The notes below the pieces were generated by a model, which was not told the origin of the DNA, ran no database searches, and worked only from the letters and a program-made list of their open reading frames with translations. Positions 1 through 6,962 of a stretch of DNA of 64,000 nucleotides are shown in pieces. The DNA comes from Clostridium sp. LS (lineage in GTDB: Bacteria; Bacillota; Clostridia; Clostridiales; Clostridiaceae), in NCBI RefSeq assembly GCF_002760435.1, contig NZ_AUUU01000007.1:23141-87140 (forward strand), in the 5' to 3' direction. The position numbers and the translations under genes are program-made. The first letter of the stretch is position 1; every line of letters starts with the position of its first letter.

Positions 1-70
1 TTTGCATATTTTGAATGTACTGCTTTTCCTCCCATAATAGTATTTCTTGATTTAAATCATTCATTTCCAT
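1..70 (-). CDS. N-terminal fragment of a protein that leaves the window
   Basis: A minus-strand reading frame opens at an ATG at 70, with a second ATG two codons later, and runs off the left edge after about 23 codons. The residues (MEMNDLNQEILLWEEKQYIQ) are charged and helical, as at the start of many cytosolic proteins such as HelD/UvrD-like helicases. Too little is visible to assign a family. An AGGG four bases upstream of the ATG is only a fair ribosome site, and it lies unusually close. The existence of the gene is likely but its product is unknown. Confidence 0.35.
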   Translation of the reverse strand, partial: MEMNDLNQEILLWEEKQYIQNMQ

Positions 71-327
71 CCCTGGCACAGACTTTAAATTTACCTTGCG
101 GCAATATTTCCGTACCTAGAATAGATTCATACGATATAAATTCATAAAATAAAAATTTCACTCCAATCGAAATTAAATCTAACACCATTTTTATATAATT
201 ATAGCATATATTTCTAAAATTTAAAATTATTTAACAAACTTGAGCATAATTCCTTATTATTAATATCTTTTGATAATAAGTCTTTCTAATACACTTGAAG
301 CTTTTCATTTTATAATTATTTTTAGTC

Positions 328-368
328 AAAAAAAAGGTACACTAAGTATTTATACTTAATATACCTTT
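328..368 (-). terminator. Rho-independent terminator after the 55-residue protein gene
   Basis: An inverted repeat pairs AAAGGTA with TACCTTT and ACTTA with TAAGT around a short AT loop. On the minus strand it is followed by an eight-T run. It sits just after the stop codon of the gene at 377-544. Confidence 0.75.
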
Positions 369-376
369 AAAAATAA

Positions 377-544
377 TTATACTCGTAAAAATTTTTCATA
401 GGTCTCTATTTTATCCTCTCTATTGTTTTTCCTTATCCATCTATTATAATCTAAAATAACTTCTTCTATTGTTTTTAATTCTAATTTAGTGTTATTTTTT
501 CTTTTCATTTCTGCATACATATTGATTTTGATTATATTTCCCAT
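377..544 (-). CDS. Small basic protein of 55 residues, unknown function
   Basis: The frame starts with ATG at 544 behind a very strong ribosome site (GGAGGTGATAAGAA) and ends with TAA at 377. It is followed by a good intrinsic terminator, so it looks like a complete single-gene unit. The product begins MGNIIKINMYAEMKRKNN, is rich in Lys, Asn and Glu, and has one Trp-Ile-Arg segment near the C-terminus. It has no signal peptide, membrane segment or Cys motif. I do not recognise a family. The strong ribosome site and private terminator argue that it is real. The transcript would start near 600, where no clear promoter could be chosen in the AT-rich sequence. Confidence 0.6.
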   Translation of the reverse strand: MGNIIKINMYAEMKRKNNTKLELKTIEEVILDYNRWIRKNNREDKIETYEKFLRV

Positions 545-809
545 TTCTTATCACCTCCATCTTGATATAGGATATTATTAATTTTTTGTGATTATTGCAA
601 GCATTATTATCATTTTGCTTATATCACCGATAACGATTACTCTTTCTAATAACTATATTACAATAAATTTTTGTCAATTATTTGTCATTAGAGAACGTTT
701 TCTTAAAAATTTTTATTCAATCCTTCTCATCTGAATTCAACTATACATAAAAATATATTTTAGAAAATAAATAGAAGCAAATGCCACTTTTGCAGTCATA
801 AATTATCCA
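545..809. other. Intergenic stretch without a recognised gene
   Basis: This AT-rich stretch should contain the promoter of the 55-residue protein gene. I see no convincing open frame on either strand and no strong hairpin before 810. Confidence 0.4.
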
Positions 810-845
810 GAAAGGCTGTTGCATTGCAACAGCCTTTCTTTAATA
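810..845 (+). terminator. Strong hairpin, possible terminator
   Basis: GAAAGGCTGTTGC pairs perfectly with GCAACAGCCTTTC (13 bp) across a three-base loop. A short T-rich tail follows on the plus strand. No plus-strand gene precedes it in view, so its role is uncertain. It may end an unseen small RNA or be the remaining edge of the IS-like element that starts just after it. Confidence 0.5.
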
Positions 846-875
846 GATAACTACATATTTAATTTTTATCCGATA

Positions 876-1085
876 GCTAGCATCCGTAACACTCCCACTG
901 TATATGAAACTCCTCTGTCTAAAGTCAGATGAGTAAGCGATTCACACTAAATCATAGATTTAGGTTCTCTGCTTAAGTGGGAGATAACGGCTGCACGCTC
1001 CTGGACTAGGTGCCCCTTGAGGGTATAAGTTCAACTAAGATTCAGATGGGGATAAAACCCACCTGAATCAAGTTTCACTTGACTA
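876..1085 (+). mobile_element. GC-richer structured remnant, resembling an IS200/IS605 right end
   Basis: This non-coding block is clearly richer in GC than its surroundings and is full of nested hairpins. ACTCCCAC pairs with GTGGGAG, and CTAAATC pairs with GATTTAG inside it. GATTCAGATGGG pairs with CCCACCTGAATC near the end. Such a chain of stems ending a few bases from a gene border is typical of IS605-group right ends, which encode the TnpB guide RNA. No tnpB is present. The TAAGC...GCTTA sub-hairpin recurs at 36.2 kb. The assignment rests on structure only. Confidence 0.4.
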
Positions 1086-1092
1086 CTAATCA

Positions 1093-1755
1093 TTAGTTTG
1101 AGAATTCTTGTGTTCCCATGTATTTGCTGTTTCCTGAGATTACTCCTATACCAACCTTAGTATATTTTTCATTCATCATATTTGCTCTATGACCTGGTGA
1201 GTTCCACCATTGATTAAATAATTCAACTGGATCTGAATTGTTATATGCAATATTTTCTCCTGCTGAAGTATAATCATAGCCTATTGTATGCAGCCAGTTT
1301 GTCCACTTTGTTCCGTCTGGATTTGTATGACTAAAGAAGTTATTTTGAATCATGTCGTCACTCTTGTATCGTGCAACTTGTACTAATGTATTATCTATAG
1401 TTAATGGCTGAAGACCTGCTTCTGTTCTTTTTTCATTCATTAACTGAAGAATCTTATCCTCAGCGGAATTTTGTATGCTAATTGAATACTTTGTTGGCAA
1501 ATTAGGCAGCCCCTGTACATCTACTGAAGTTGCATTTGTACCACCTGTCGGATTTACTGCTGAATTGCTAATGTTATTCCCATTATTAAGATTCATAAAT
1601 AAGCCTGTATTTAAAAGATTATTTGCAATTGCATTATTATAATCGTTAGTATTTGAATTAATTGTTGCTGCAGATACTCCTAATGATGAGAAACTTCCTA
1701 TTGTTGTAGCTGCAATAACTGTAGTTACTATTCTTCTTAAATCATTCTTTCTCAT
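1093..1755 (-). CDS. Secreted CAP-domain (SCP/PR-1, YkwD-like) protein
   Basis: The 220-residue product has a signal peptide (basic start MRKNDLRR, hydrophobic core, cleavage near VSAA at about 30). An Asn-rich linker follows, then a C-terminal CAP domain from about residue 95. The CAP signature is visible: SHTNPDGT, then AGENIAYN, then WWNSPGHRANMM, giving the His/Glu/Glu/His-type cavity of the family. Bacterial CAP proteins are secreted, often into the spore coat or cell envelope, and their biochemical role is mostly unknown. The ATG at 1755 has an AAAGGAG site eight bases upstream. The gene stands alone. Its 3' end abuts the IS-like remnant at 876-1085, and no separate terminator is visible. 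The C-terminus (TQEFSN) ends where this family normally ends, so truncation is unlikely. Confidence 0.9.
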   Translation of the reverse strand: MRKNDLRRIVTTVIAATTIGSFSSLGVSAATINSNTNDYNNAIANNLLNTGLFMNLNNGNNISNSAVNPTGGTNATSVDVQGLPNLPTKYSISIQNSAEDKILQLMNEKRTEAGLQPLTIDNTLVQVARYKSDDMIQNNFFSHTNPDGTKWTNWLHTIGYDYTSAGENIAYNNSDPVELFNQWWNSPGHRANMMNEKYTKVGIGVISGNSKYMGTQEFSN

Positions 1756-1984
1756 TAGTTTTTCTCCTTTTGTATGTTTTATTTGCCTTCTTGATTTTTA
1801 TATAAACAACAAATATTTTTTAAGTTTTTGTTGCTTTCAAGTTAAGGCATGTCTCTATCTTATCATCTTTTCGACAACATTCAACACAACTTTTTCTTAA
1901 TTAATTGATTTAAATGCTATCAGCTTTGACTTACTTTACTATGTTATTGTATGCTTCTTTATGCACCATAAGGCATATGAAAAT

Positions 1985-2117
1985 AAATAACAAGTCCAAA
2001 GTTGCCATGATTATTTTTCATCAGGCAAGGATGCAAATTGCCCTCATAGCGGGCCTATTAGAGCAATTTGGAGACGAAGGATGATGGAAAATAGGCTGGC
2101 AAATGGACTTGTTATTT
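1985..2117. repeat. 133-bp palindromic element with 14-bp perfect ends
   Basis: The ends are perfect inverted repeats: AAATAACAAGTCCA at 1985-1998 and its complement at 2104-2117. Pairing continues inward (TTGCCA with TGGCAA; TATTTTTCATCA with TGATGGAAAATA; CAAATTG with CAATTTG), so the whole element can fold into one long interrupted hairpin. There is no open frame. It resembles a MITE or a structured RNA. The sequence just outside its right end (TTTTTTGAATGTGCCTAA) recurs at about 2345-2363 as TTTTTTGAATATGCCTTA, just before the LytTR gene. Confidence 0.6.
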
Positions 2118-2376
2118 TTTGAATGTGCCTAATATTATTTAAAAGCTTAAAGCGCCAAGGCTGATCCCCAATATTTATTATTACGTATCATTTCTAAATC
2201 TCTCTCATATCTTTATTTTAATAATTAACTTTGAAACTCAACTTCTCCACATGTACAGAGTTTATAGGGGAAATTTAAAATATAAAAAGCTATAGACATT
2301 TAATAAATAACACATTAAAATGAATTAAAAGAAAATAATGGTTATTTTTTTGAATATGCCTTATGGGAGTGTGAAA
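2118..2376. other. Intergenic region upstream of the LytTR operon
   Basis: This AT-rich stretch must hold the promoter of the LytTR-DUF3021 pair. It ends in the partial repeat copy at about 2345-2363. The ATG at 2338 lies next to that repeat and is probably not used as a start. Confidence 0.35.
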
Positions 2377-2835
2377 ATGAAAGTTAATATAAACATTATT
2401 TCTTCTGAACTAGAAGAAGAAGTTAATTTCAATATACATAATGTTGAAAAGAATATTACTCAAGCTATAGAATTGCTGACATCATCAAATCAAGTTATTA
2501 AATACCTGCTTGGAAAAAAAGAAGACAAACATTATAAAGTTAACGTTGATGAGATTTTTTATATAGAATCGATTGACCGAAAAGTATTTATATATACAAA
2601 AACTGAAACCTATGAAATTTCTGAGAAATTGTATATACTTGAGGAACAATTATCTACTGTTAATTTTATTAGAGTTTCTAAATCATTGTTACTAAATATT
2701 AATAAAATATACTCTTTCTACCCAAAATTAAGTGGGAACCTAGAAGCTCTTTTAGTTAATAAGGAAAAAGTTATTATCTCAAGAAGATATGTTGCAAATT
2801 TGAAAACCAAATTAGGAATGAGGGACAGCGAATGA
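2377..2835 (+). CDS. LytTR-domain DNA-binding regulator (LytTR regulatory system type)
   Basis: The product has about 152 residues and carries a C-terminal LytTR DNA-binding domain: DEIFYIESIDRKVFIYTKT, then LSTVNFIRVSKSLLLNINKI, then the SRRYV segment. There is no receiver domain, so it is not a classic two-component regulator. The start at 2377 is chosen because GGGAG lies eight bases upstream. The longer frame from 2338 passes through a repeat copy and lacks a ribosome site. The stop overlaps the next start (ATGA at 2832), so the two genes are translationally coupled. LytTR proteins paired with a membrane inhibitor form LytTR regulatory systems such as HdrRM and BrsRM of Streptococcus. The partner here is DUF3021. 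Confidence 0.88.
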   Translation: MKVNINIISSELEEEVNFNIHNVEKNITQAIELLTSSNQVIKYLLGKKEDKHYKVNVDEIFYIESIDRKVFIYTKTETYEISEKLYILEEQLSTVNFIRVSKSLLLNINKIYSFYPKLSGNLEALLVNKEKVIISRRYVANLKTKLGMRDSE

Positions 2836-3239
2836 TCATTAAATATTTAAAACCAATATTAAAATTAACCTCAATAGTTTTTACCGTAATAATATTATTT
2901 CAACTTATTACAAAACAAGAATTAAATAATAGCATATTATATGAATTATTAGGTTTATCTTTAGTGTTGTCATTAATAAAATCCATTATTAATAAATATA
3001 TTATTTCTGAAGATTCAATATTTAACTCACTATCCTATATAATTATAATTTGGTTAATGGTTATTGGATCAAATTATCTTTTTAACTGGAATATGTCCTT
3101 ATCAGCAATGTTTTCATCATTTATTGAAGTCATATTAATTTATATATGTGTTAGACTTATTAATTATCAGCATGAAAAAACAGAAGTTAAAAAAATGAAT
3201 GAAATTCTAGATAGAAACAGAAAAAATGAACAACAATGA
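2832..3239 (+). CDS. DUF3021-family membrane protein, partner of the LytTR regulator
   Basis: The 135-residue product has four hydrophobic segments (about residues 10-28, 36-54, 66-84 and 90-108) and a charged cytoplasmic tail ending NRKNEQQ. This is the layout of DUF3021 proteins, which are nearly always encoded directly after a LytTR regulator. By analogy with known LytTR systems the membrane protein probably restrains the regulator. The specific signal is unknown. The start codon overlaps the LytTR stop, and a terminator follows immediately, so the two genes form a closed operon. Confidence 0.85.
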   Translation: MIIKYLKPILKLTSIVFTVIILFQLITKQELNNSILYELLGLSLVLSLIKSIINKYIISEDSIFNSLSYIIIIWLMVIGSNYLFNWNMSLSAMFSSFIEVILIYICVRLINYQHEKTEVKKMNEILDRNRKNEQQ

Positions 3240-3262
3240 TCCTAAATTGTTGTTTATTTTTT
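3229..3262 (+). terminator. Terminator of the LytTR-DUF3021 operon
   Basis: AACAACAAT pairs with ATTGTTGTT around a seven-base loop that contains the stop codon region, followed by TTATTTTTT. Confidence 0.75.
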
Positions 3263-3295
3263 AATAGTCGCGTTCCACTTGATGTTCTTTTTTCA

Positions 3296-3356
3296 CCGCT
3301 TAGTTATATATATTAACCGCTTACGCATATACATATTGTCCTTATTTAATTTATAT
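3296..3356 (+). promoter_or_regulatory. Two LytTR-like direct repeats upstream of a promoter
   Basis: ACCGCTTA occurs twice on the same face of the helix, with CCGCTTA at 3296-3302 and again at 3317-3323, exactly 21 bp apart. LytTR proteins such as AgrA and ComE bind 9-bp direct repeats spaced about two helical turns. A promoter-like TTGTCC, 17 bp, TATTCT follows. The site lies between the LytTR operon and the membrane protein gene at 3402, which is its probable target. Confidence 0.5.
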
Positions 3357-3401
3357 TATATTCTTACAACATGATATGAATTAAGAAAGAAGGTTATTTA
3401 T

Positions 3402-3917
3402 ATGATGATTATTAATATTATTTCAGAAATTGTTAGCGGGACTCCGTTTTATGTTTGGATTATATTTATTGTTCTTTTAAAGCGTGGAATGAAATCTACT
3501 AGAGATGGTGAATTATCCTTTAATAAAATGTTAATTATGCCACTTATATTTATTGTTTGGGGTTTGGAAAAATTACTCATAGGTTTTAGTTATTTAGGTA
3601 CTTCTATGATTTTTTACACTGCATTTATGTGCTTAGGAACACTATTATCCTACGCCTTATACTCTAAGTACAGAAAGCTTTATATAAAAGATAATTCTCT
3701 ATATAGAACTGGCTCATACTTACCATTAACTATTATGATGACTAATTTTTTTGTAAAGTATTTATTAAATGTTGCTCTAAGTGTAAATCCATTGTTATAC
3801 AGCGCATTGTCCTTTAATATTTTATATTCATTATTAAGTGGTTTCTCTGTCGGCTTATTCATTGGAGGTATTTTGCAGGCATACAATGCTTATTCACACT
3901 TAAAAGCAGCAGTATAA
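3402..3917 (+). CDS. Membrane protein resembling DUF6622, probable LytTR target
   Basis: The 171-residue protein has about five membrane segments. It begins with a short periplasmic or helical stretch (IVSGTPFYVWIIFIVLLKRG) that matches the start of DUF6622 proteins, which carry TPLWVW and then a hydrophobic run followed by a basic turn. No catalytic motif is visible. The start at 3402 follows AAGAAGG by nine bases; a second ATG directly follows and could also serve. It lies downstream of the LytTR operon and of the putative LytTR direct repeats, so it is probably switched by that system. The IS200 element starts about 20 bp after its stop, and its own terminator, if there was one, is no longer evident. 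Confidence 0.6.
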   Translation: MMIINIISEIVSGTPFYVWIIFIVLLKRGMKSTRDGELSFNKMLIMPLIFIVWGLEKLLIGFSYLGTSMIFYTAFMCLGTLLSYALYSKYRKLYIKDNSLYRTGSYLPLTIMMTNFFVKYLLNVALSVNPLLYSALSFNILYSLLSGFSVGLFIGGILQAYNAYSHLKAAV

Positions 3918-3935
3918 TTATATATCAGTATAAAT

Positions 3936-4664
3936 CAGGACCACCCGTAAAACGGGTGGTTTGCTCTGCGCCTGTAAGGCTTTGTTACTGGCTGTGCTAC
4001 TCGCACATTGAACGGTTTGCCAACCGCATACTTTTACAAACGGGCACCTAAAAGGTGCTTTATTTTTTGTTTCCGTTTACCGGCTCACCCGTAAACGGGT
4101 CAATATATTCCTTTAAACTCAATTGTTCATATGCTATATCTTCTTGTATCTGATTTTTTATATATTCTTCTATAACCTTTTTATTTCTTCCTATGGTATC
4201 AACATAGTATCCTTTACACCAAAATTGCCTATTGCCATACTTGTATTTCAAGTTTGCATGTCTATCAAAAAACATCAACGAACTTTTACCTTTCAAGTAT
4301 CCCATAAACTGTGCTACACTTAATTTGGGCGGTATACTAACAAGCATATGTATTATATGATCCTTACATGCATTCGCCTCGATAATTTCTACTTTTTTAT
4401 ACTCACAAAGTTCTCTTAAAATTCTTCCGATGTCCGCCTTTATTTTTCCATATATTATTTGTCTCCTATACTTCGGCGCAAAAACTATGTGATATTTACA
4501 ATTCCATTTACTATGTGCTAAACTACTATTGTCCATTACGGACACACCTCCTTGTTTTATAGTATTGGTCGGCAAACCTACTATAATTTTACAATGGAGG
4601 TTTTTTATTTTCTACTCACCGCTGAAAGCTCTTTAGAACCACCCGCGTAGCAGGTGGTATTCAA
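3936..4664 (-). mobile_element. IS200/IS605-family element (tnpA only)
   Basis: A single transposase gene is flanked by subterminal hairpins. ACCACCCGT pairs with ACGGGTGGT at 3940-3960, and the related ACCACC...GGTGGT hairpin lies at 4638-4658. IS200-type elements carry such hairpins instead of terminal inverted repeats and make no target duplication. Exact cleavage points cannot be fixed without an empty site. A long imperfect stem-loop region follows tnpA at 3960-4055. There is no tnpB. Confidence 0.8.
4060..4536 (-). CDS. tnpA: IS200-type Y1 transposase TnpA with an interrupted HUH motif
   Basis: The 158-residue protein matches IS200-group TnpA throughout: MDNSSLAHSKWNCKYHIVF, YLKGKSSLMFFDRHANLKYK, the catalytic tyrosine segment WCKGYYVDTIGRN and the KEYIDPFTGE tail. 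These enzymes cut single-stranded DNA using an HUH metal-binding motif and one Tyr. Here the normal DHIHML reads DHIIHML, because an ATA codon appears twice in a row. His-x-x-His would disturb metal binding. The start at 4536 is chosen because AGGAGGTG lies ten bases upstream; a longer frame from 4575 has no such site. The copy is therefore probably inactive or needs a helper, although it is otherwise full length. Confidence 0.92.
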   Translation of the reverse strand: MDNSSLAHSKWNCKYHIVFAPKYRRQIIYGKIKADIGRILRELCEYKKVEIIEANACKDHIIHMLVSIPPKLSVAQFMGYLKGKSSLMFFDRHANLKYKYGNRQFWCKGYYVDTIGRNKKVIEEYIKNQIQEDIAYEQLSLKEYIDPFTGEPVNGNKK

Positions 4665-4676
4665 AATACAACAAAA

Positions 4677-4705
4677 CCAGGGCTTATTCTTAAGCCCTGG
4701 TCCAT
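4677..4705 (-). terminator. Terminator, probably ending the yeh-like operon transcript
   Basis: CCAGGGCTTA pairs perfectly with TAAGCCCTGG across TTCT. On the minus strand a TTTTG tail follows. It is the first strong hairpin downstream of the minus-strand genes ending at 4907, with only the 15-codon frame between. Confidence 0.6.
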
Positions 4706-4738
4706 TTCGAAACAAGTGTACTTATTGGGACTTTAAAA

Positions 4739-4786
4739 TCATTTTCGGACTAAGCCTAAAATATTACTATTAAAATCATCGTTCAT
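4739..4786 (-). CDS. Possible 15-residue peptide gene
   Basis: An ATG at 4786 follows AAAGAGGTGGTTCTT, a strong ribosome site, and encodes MNDDFNSNILGLVRK before TGA at 4739. It lies between the 98-residue protein gene and the terminator at 4677. Such short frames occur by chance. Only the ribosome site and the terminator make this one worth listing, and no function can be given. Confidence 0.3.
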   Translation of the reverse strand: MNDDFNSNILGLVRK

Positions 4787-4906
4787 AAGAACCACCTCTT
4801 TCGATTATTATTATGTGCAGTATTAGTTTTAATATGCTAGAATAATTATTATTCTATGAAAAAAATAAATTAATAAAAATGCTAAACTTTTTTAATCGTA
4901 AAAAAC

Positions 4907-5203
4907 TTAAATCCCCTTCATCTTCCCCTTCACCAAACTTACGTAACTCCCTAGTACCGCAAGACTCCTCACCACTTCATCCACATCAAAATTCAAAGTA
5001 TGTCTTTTCTTCTTTAAAATCTCCTCTAGGTTAAAAAGCATAGATGCACCTTCCTTTAGTCCCAATTTATCACAGCTTACTGCGAGTCTATTCATTTCTC
5101 TTAAAGTACCGTCTAAAGTCACACTTACTCCACTAAGTAAAATCCCATCTAAAAGCCCTTCAATATCCTCAATAACAGTCTTTAAGCTTTCATTATTCTC
5201 CAC
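4907..5203 (-). CDS. Small helical protein at the end of the yeh-like operon
   Basis: The 98-residue product is almost entirely helical (MENNESLKTVIEDIEGLLDG to VRSLAVLGSYVSLVKGKMKG) with no Cys/His motif, signal or membrane span. It starts with GTG at 5203, preceded by AAGGATG, only 13 bases after the SWIM gene stop, so it is the last gene of the same transcript. I do not recognise a domain. Its fixed place after the SWIM protein suggests an accessory or adaptor role in the MoxR-VWA-SWIM complex, but that is inferred only from position. Confidence 0.75.
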   Translation of the reverse strand: MENNESLKTVIEDIEGLLDGILLSGVSVTLDGTLREMNRLAVSCDKLGLKEGASMLFNLEEILKKKRHTLNFDVDEVVRSLAVLGSYVSLVKGKMKGI

Positions 5204-5216
5204 GAAATCACATCCT

Positions 5217-6962
5217 TTATAAAGTCAAGTTCACTAAAGTACCATCTTCATAGTAAGCTGTTATGGGCACTGCTATAAGCCCAGCTTCTCCGAGATATAC
5301 TTTTGCAAGCAGCATAAATGGATAGTTTTTCATTCTTTCTATCCTCTCCAGTTTTTCTATAAGCTTTTTATTGTGGCTGGAATACTTAACCTCAATACTT
5401 ACACATTCTTCTTCCTTATCATATAGGGGCATTTTAAAGACCTGATGCACTTTATCAAAGCTGCTTTCTCCAAACTTTGTTGGCTTTACAAGGAACAAAT
5501 CATCATTTTCTTCCCTTTCATTAAAGTATAAGCTAGAGTTTTTAGAAACAGTTAAAAATAAATCCTTCCATAAGGTAAAAGTCTTATCTTTAAGGTAAAT
5601 ACTTGAAAGATCTGTAACTCCTATAACTTCTCCTTTACTGCTTTCACTAGAAGATAATCTAAAATCTCCATTTACCTTTCCATTAATAAGCTTTATTTTA
5701 GCTTTAGAGAAGCTTTCTATATCAGAAGCTACTCCCCATGGACAGGTTTCCATGCTGTAACCGCTTTTCTTATCATAGGACAAATTTCTAGATATGGTGT
5801 AAGTAAACCATTTGTTAAAGCCTTCTACTGTAAAGTAAAATGTAGTTCCTTCATAGCCTGATTCTGTTATCCATTTGTTAGCTCCTACTGCTGTAAGCTC
5901 AATAGGTGGAATTTCATAATAAGAACTCTTATGCTCTCCTATTAATTCCCCTAAAGTTTTTTCATCGCTGCAGTTTTCCATGGCCATAGTTAAAATATAA
6001 ATGCTTTGAAGCAAATATCTGAAGCCTTCCACAGAAAAGGAGGCATTTTTATTAATATATAATTTTAGCTTTCCTTGAAGTGCTCTTATTTTCTTCTCCA
6101 TATTAGGAATATCGCTGTTGTGACATATAATTGCCACCTGCTCCAGCTTATCTAAAAAGCTTTCAGGAATTCTAGCAAGGCCTGTAAAGTATATTTCTTC
6201 TATGGTTTTTCTCACTTCTTTTATACAGCTTTCTAAGACTTCCTTGCTTATAACTTTGTCCTTAGCAATAAAAGAAATAATTTCTTCCTTATTTAAGGCA
6301 CCTTTGTAAAGTCCATAGTGAATTACTGCCTCTGCCTTATGTCTGCAAAGCTCTTTACTTTTACAGCTGCATAAAGAATTATTAACTATACTGCTGTCCT
6401 TTATGGATATATCCTTCTTTTCTTCTCCCTTTACAGAAATAAATTTTACTGTTTCTTCTCCTTCAAACTCCACCTGAAGTAGAGCGCCTTCTTTTATATC
6501 TGCTTTTAATCCAAACTCCATTCTTTTAACGAGATTTCCAAATTCTCTATCTCCCAAAGCAGTCTTTATACTTTTTAAGTTTATATTTAAAAGCTCTGAA
6601 TAATCCTGAAGAAGCTCTTCTTGTTCATCAGAAATTTCCTTTAAAGAAGATGACTCTCCAAAGATTTCTTCCATATGCTGTTTAACATATAAATAGCTCA
6701 TAACCGTATGCTTGCAAATACTTCTTGAAGGACAGCTGCACTTAAAAGCTTGTATATCTTCATTTATGCTACAAACATTACCATCTGGCAGTTCGCATTT
6801 TATAGATGCTTCTTCCACTGTTATTTTTACAGCAGCACCGGAATTTAAATCCTTTGAAGCTCTATTAAATATACCCTTATTAGTAACTCCAATGAGATAT
6901 TCATCATTAATAGAAAGAATATAAGATTTTAACTTGCTTAAGAAATTATCTTTGCTATCCAT
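5217..6962 (-). CDS. SWIM zinc-finger protein with two SWIM motifs (YehQ-like)
   Basis: The 581-residue product contains two copies of the SWIM signature CxCx5CxH: Cys75, Cys77, Cys83 and His85, and Cys198, Cys200, Cys206 and His208. SWIM fingers bind zinc and mediate DNA or protein contacts. The rest is an alpha/beta region without a recognised enzyme motif. The gene start overlaps the end of the VWA gene by 25 bases, so the two are coupled. Escherichia coli yehQ, also a SWIM protein, likewise follows the VWA gene yehP. This makes the protein part of the DUF4132-MoxR-DUF5682-VWA-SWIM set. Its partner or nucleic-acid target is unknown. Confidence 0.88.
   Translation of the reverse strand: MDSKDNFLSKLKSYILSINDEYLIGVTNKGIFNRASKDLNSGAAVKITVEEASIKCELPDGNVCSINEDIQAFKCSCPSRSICKHTVMSYLYVKQHMEEIFGESSSLKEISDEQEELLQDYSELLNINLKSIKTALGDREFGNLVKRMEFGLKADIKEGALLQVEFEGEETVKFISVKGEEKKDISIKDSSIVNNSLCSCKSKELCRHKAEAVIHYGLYKGALNKEEIISFIAKDKVISKEVLESCIKEVRKTIEEIYFTGLARIPESFLDKLEQVAIICHNSDIPNMEKKIRALQGKLKLYINKNASFSVEGFRYLLQSIYILTMAMENCSDEKTLGELIGEHKSSYYEIPPIELTAVGANKWITESGYEGTTFYFTVEGFNKWFTYTISRNLSYDKKSGYSMETCPWGVASDIESFSKAKIKLINGKVNGDFRLSSSESSKGEVIGVTDLSSIYLKDKTFTLWKDLFLTVSKNSSLYFNEREENDDLFLVKPTKFGESSFDKVHQVFKMPLYDKEEECVSIEVKYSSHNKKLIEKLERIERMKNYPFMLLAKVYLGEAGLIAVPITAYYEDGTLVNLTL

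Noticed and set aside
2377..3239. LytTR system as the counterpart of E. coli yehT/yehU, which lies near the yeh genes
   Set aside because: YehT has a receiver domain and a kinase partner. Here a receiver-less LytTR is paired with DUF3021, so nearness to the yeh-like operon seems coincidental.
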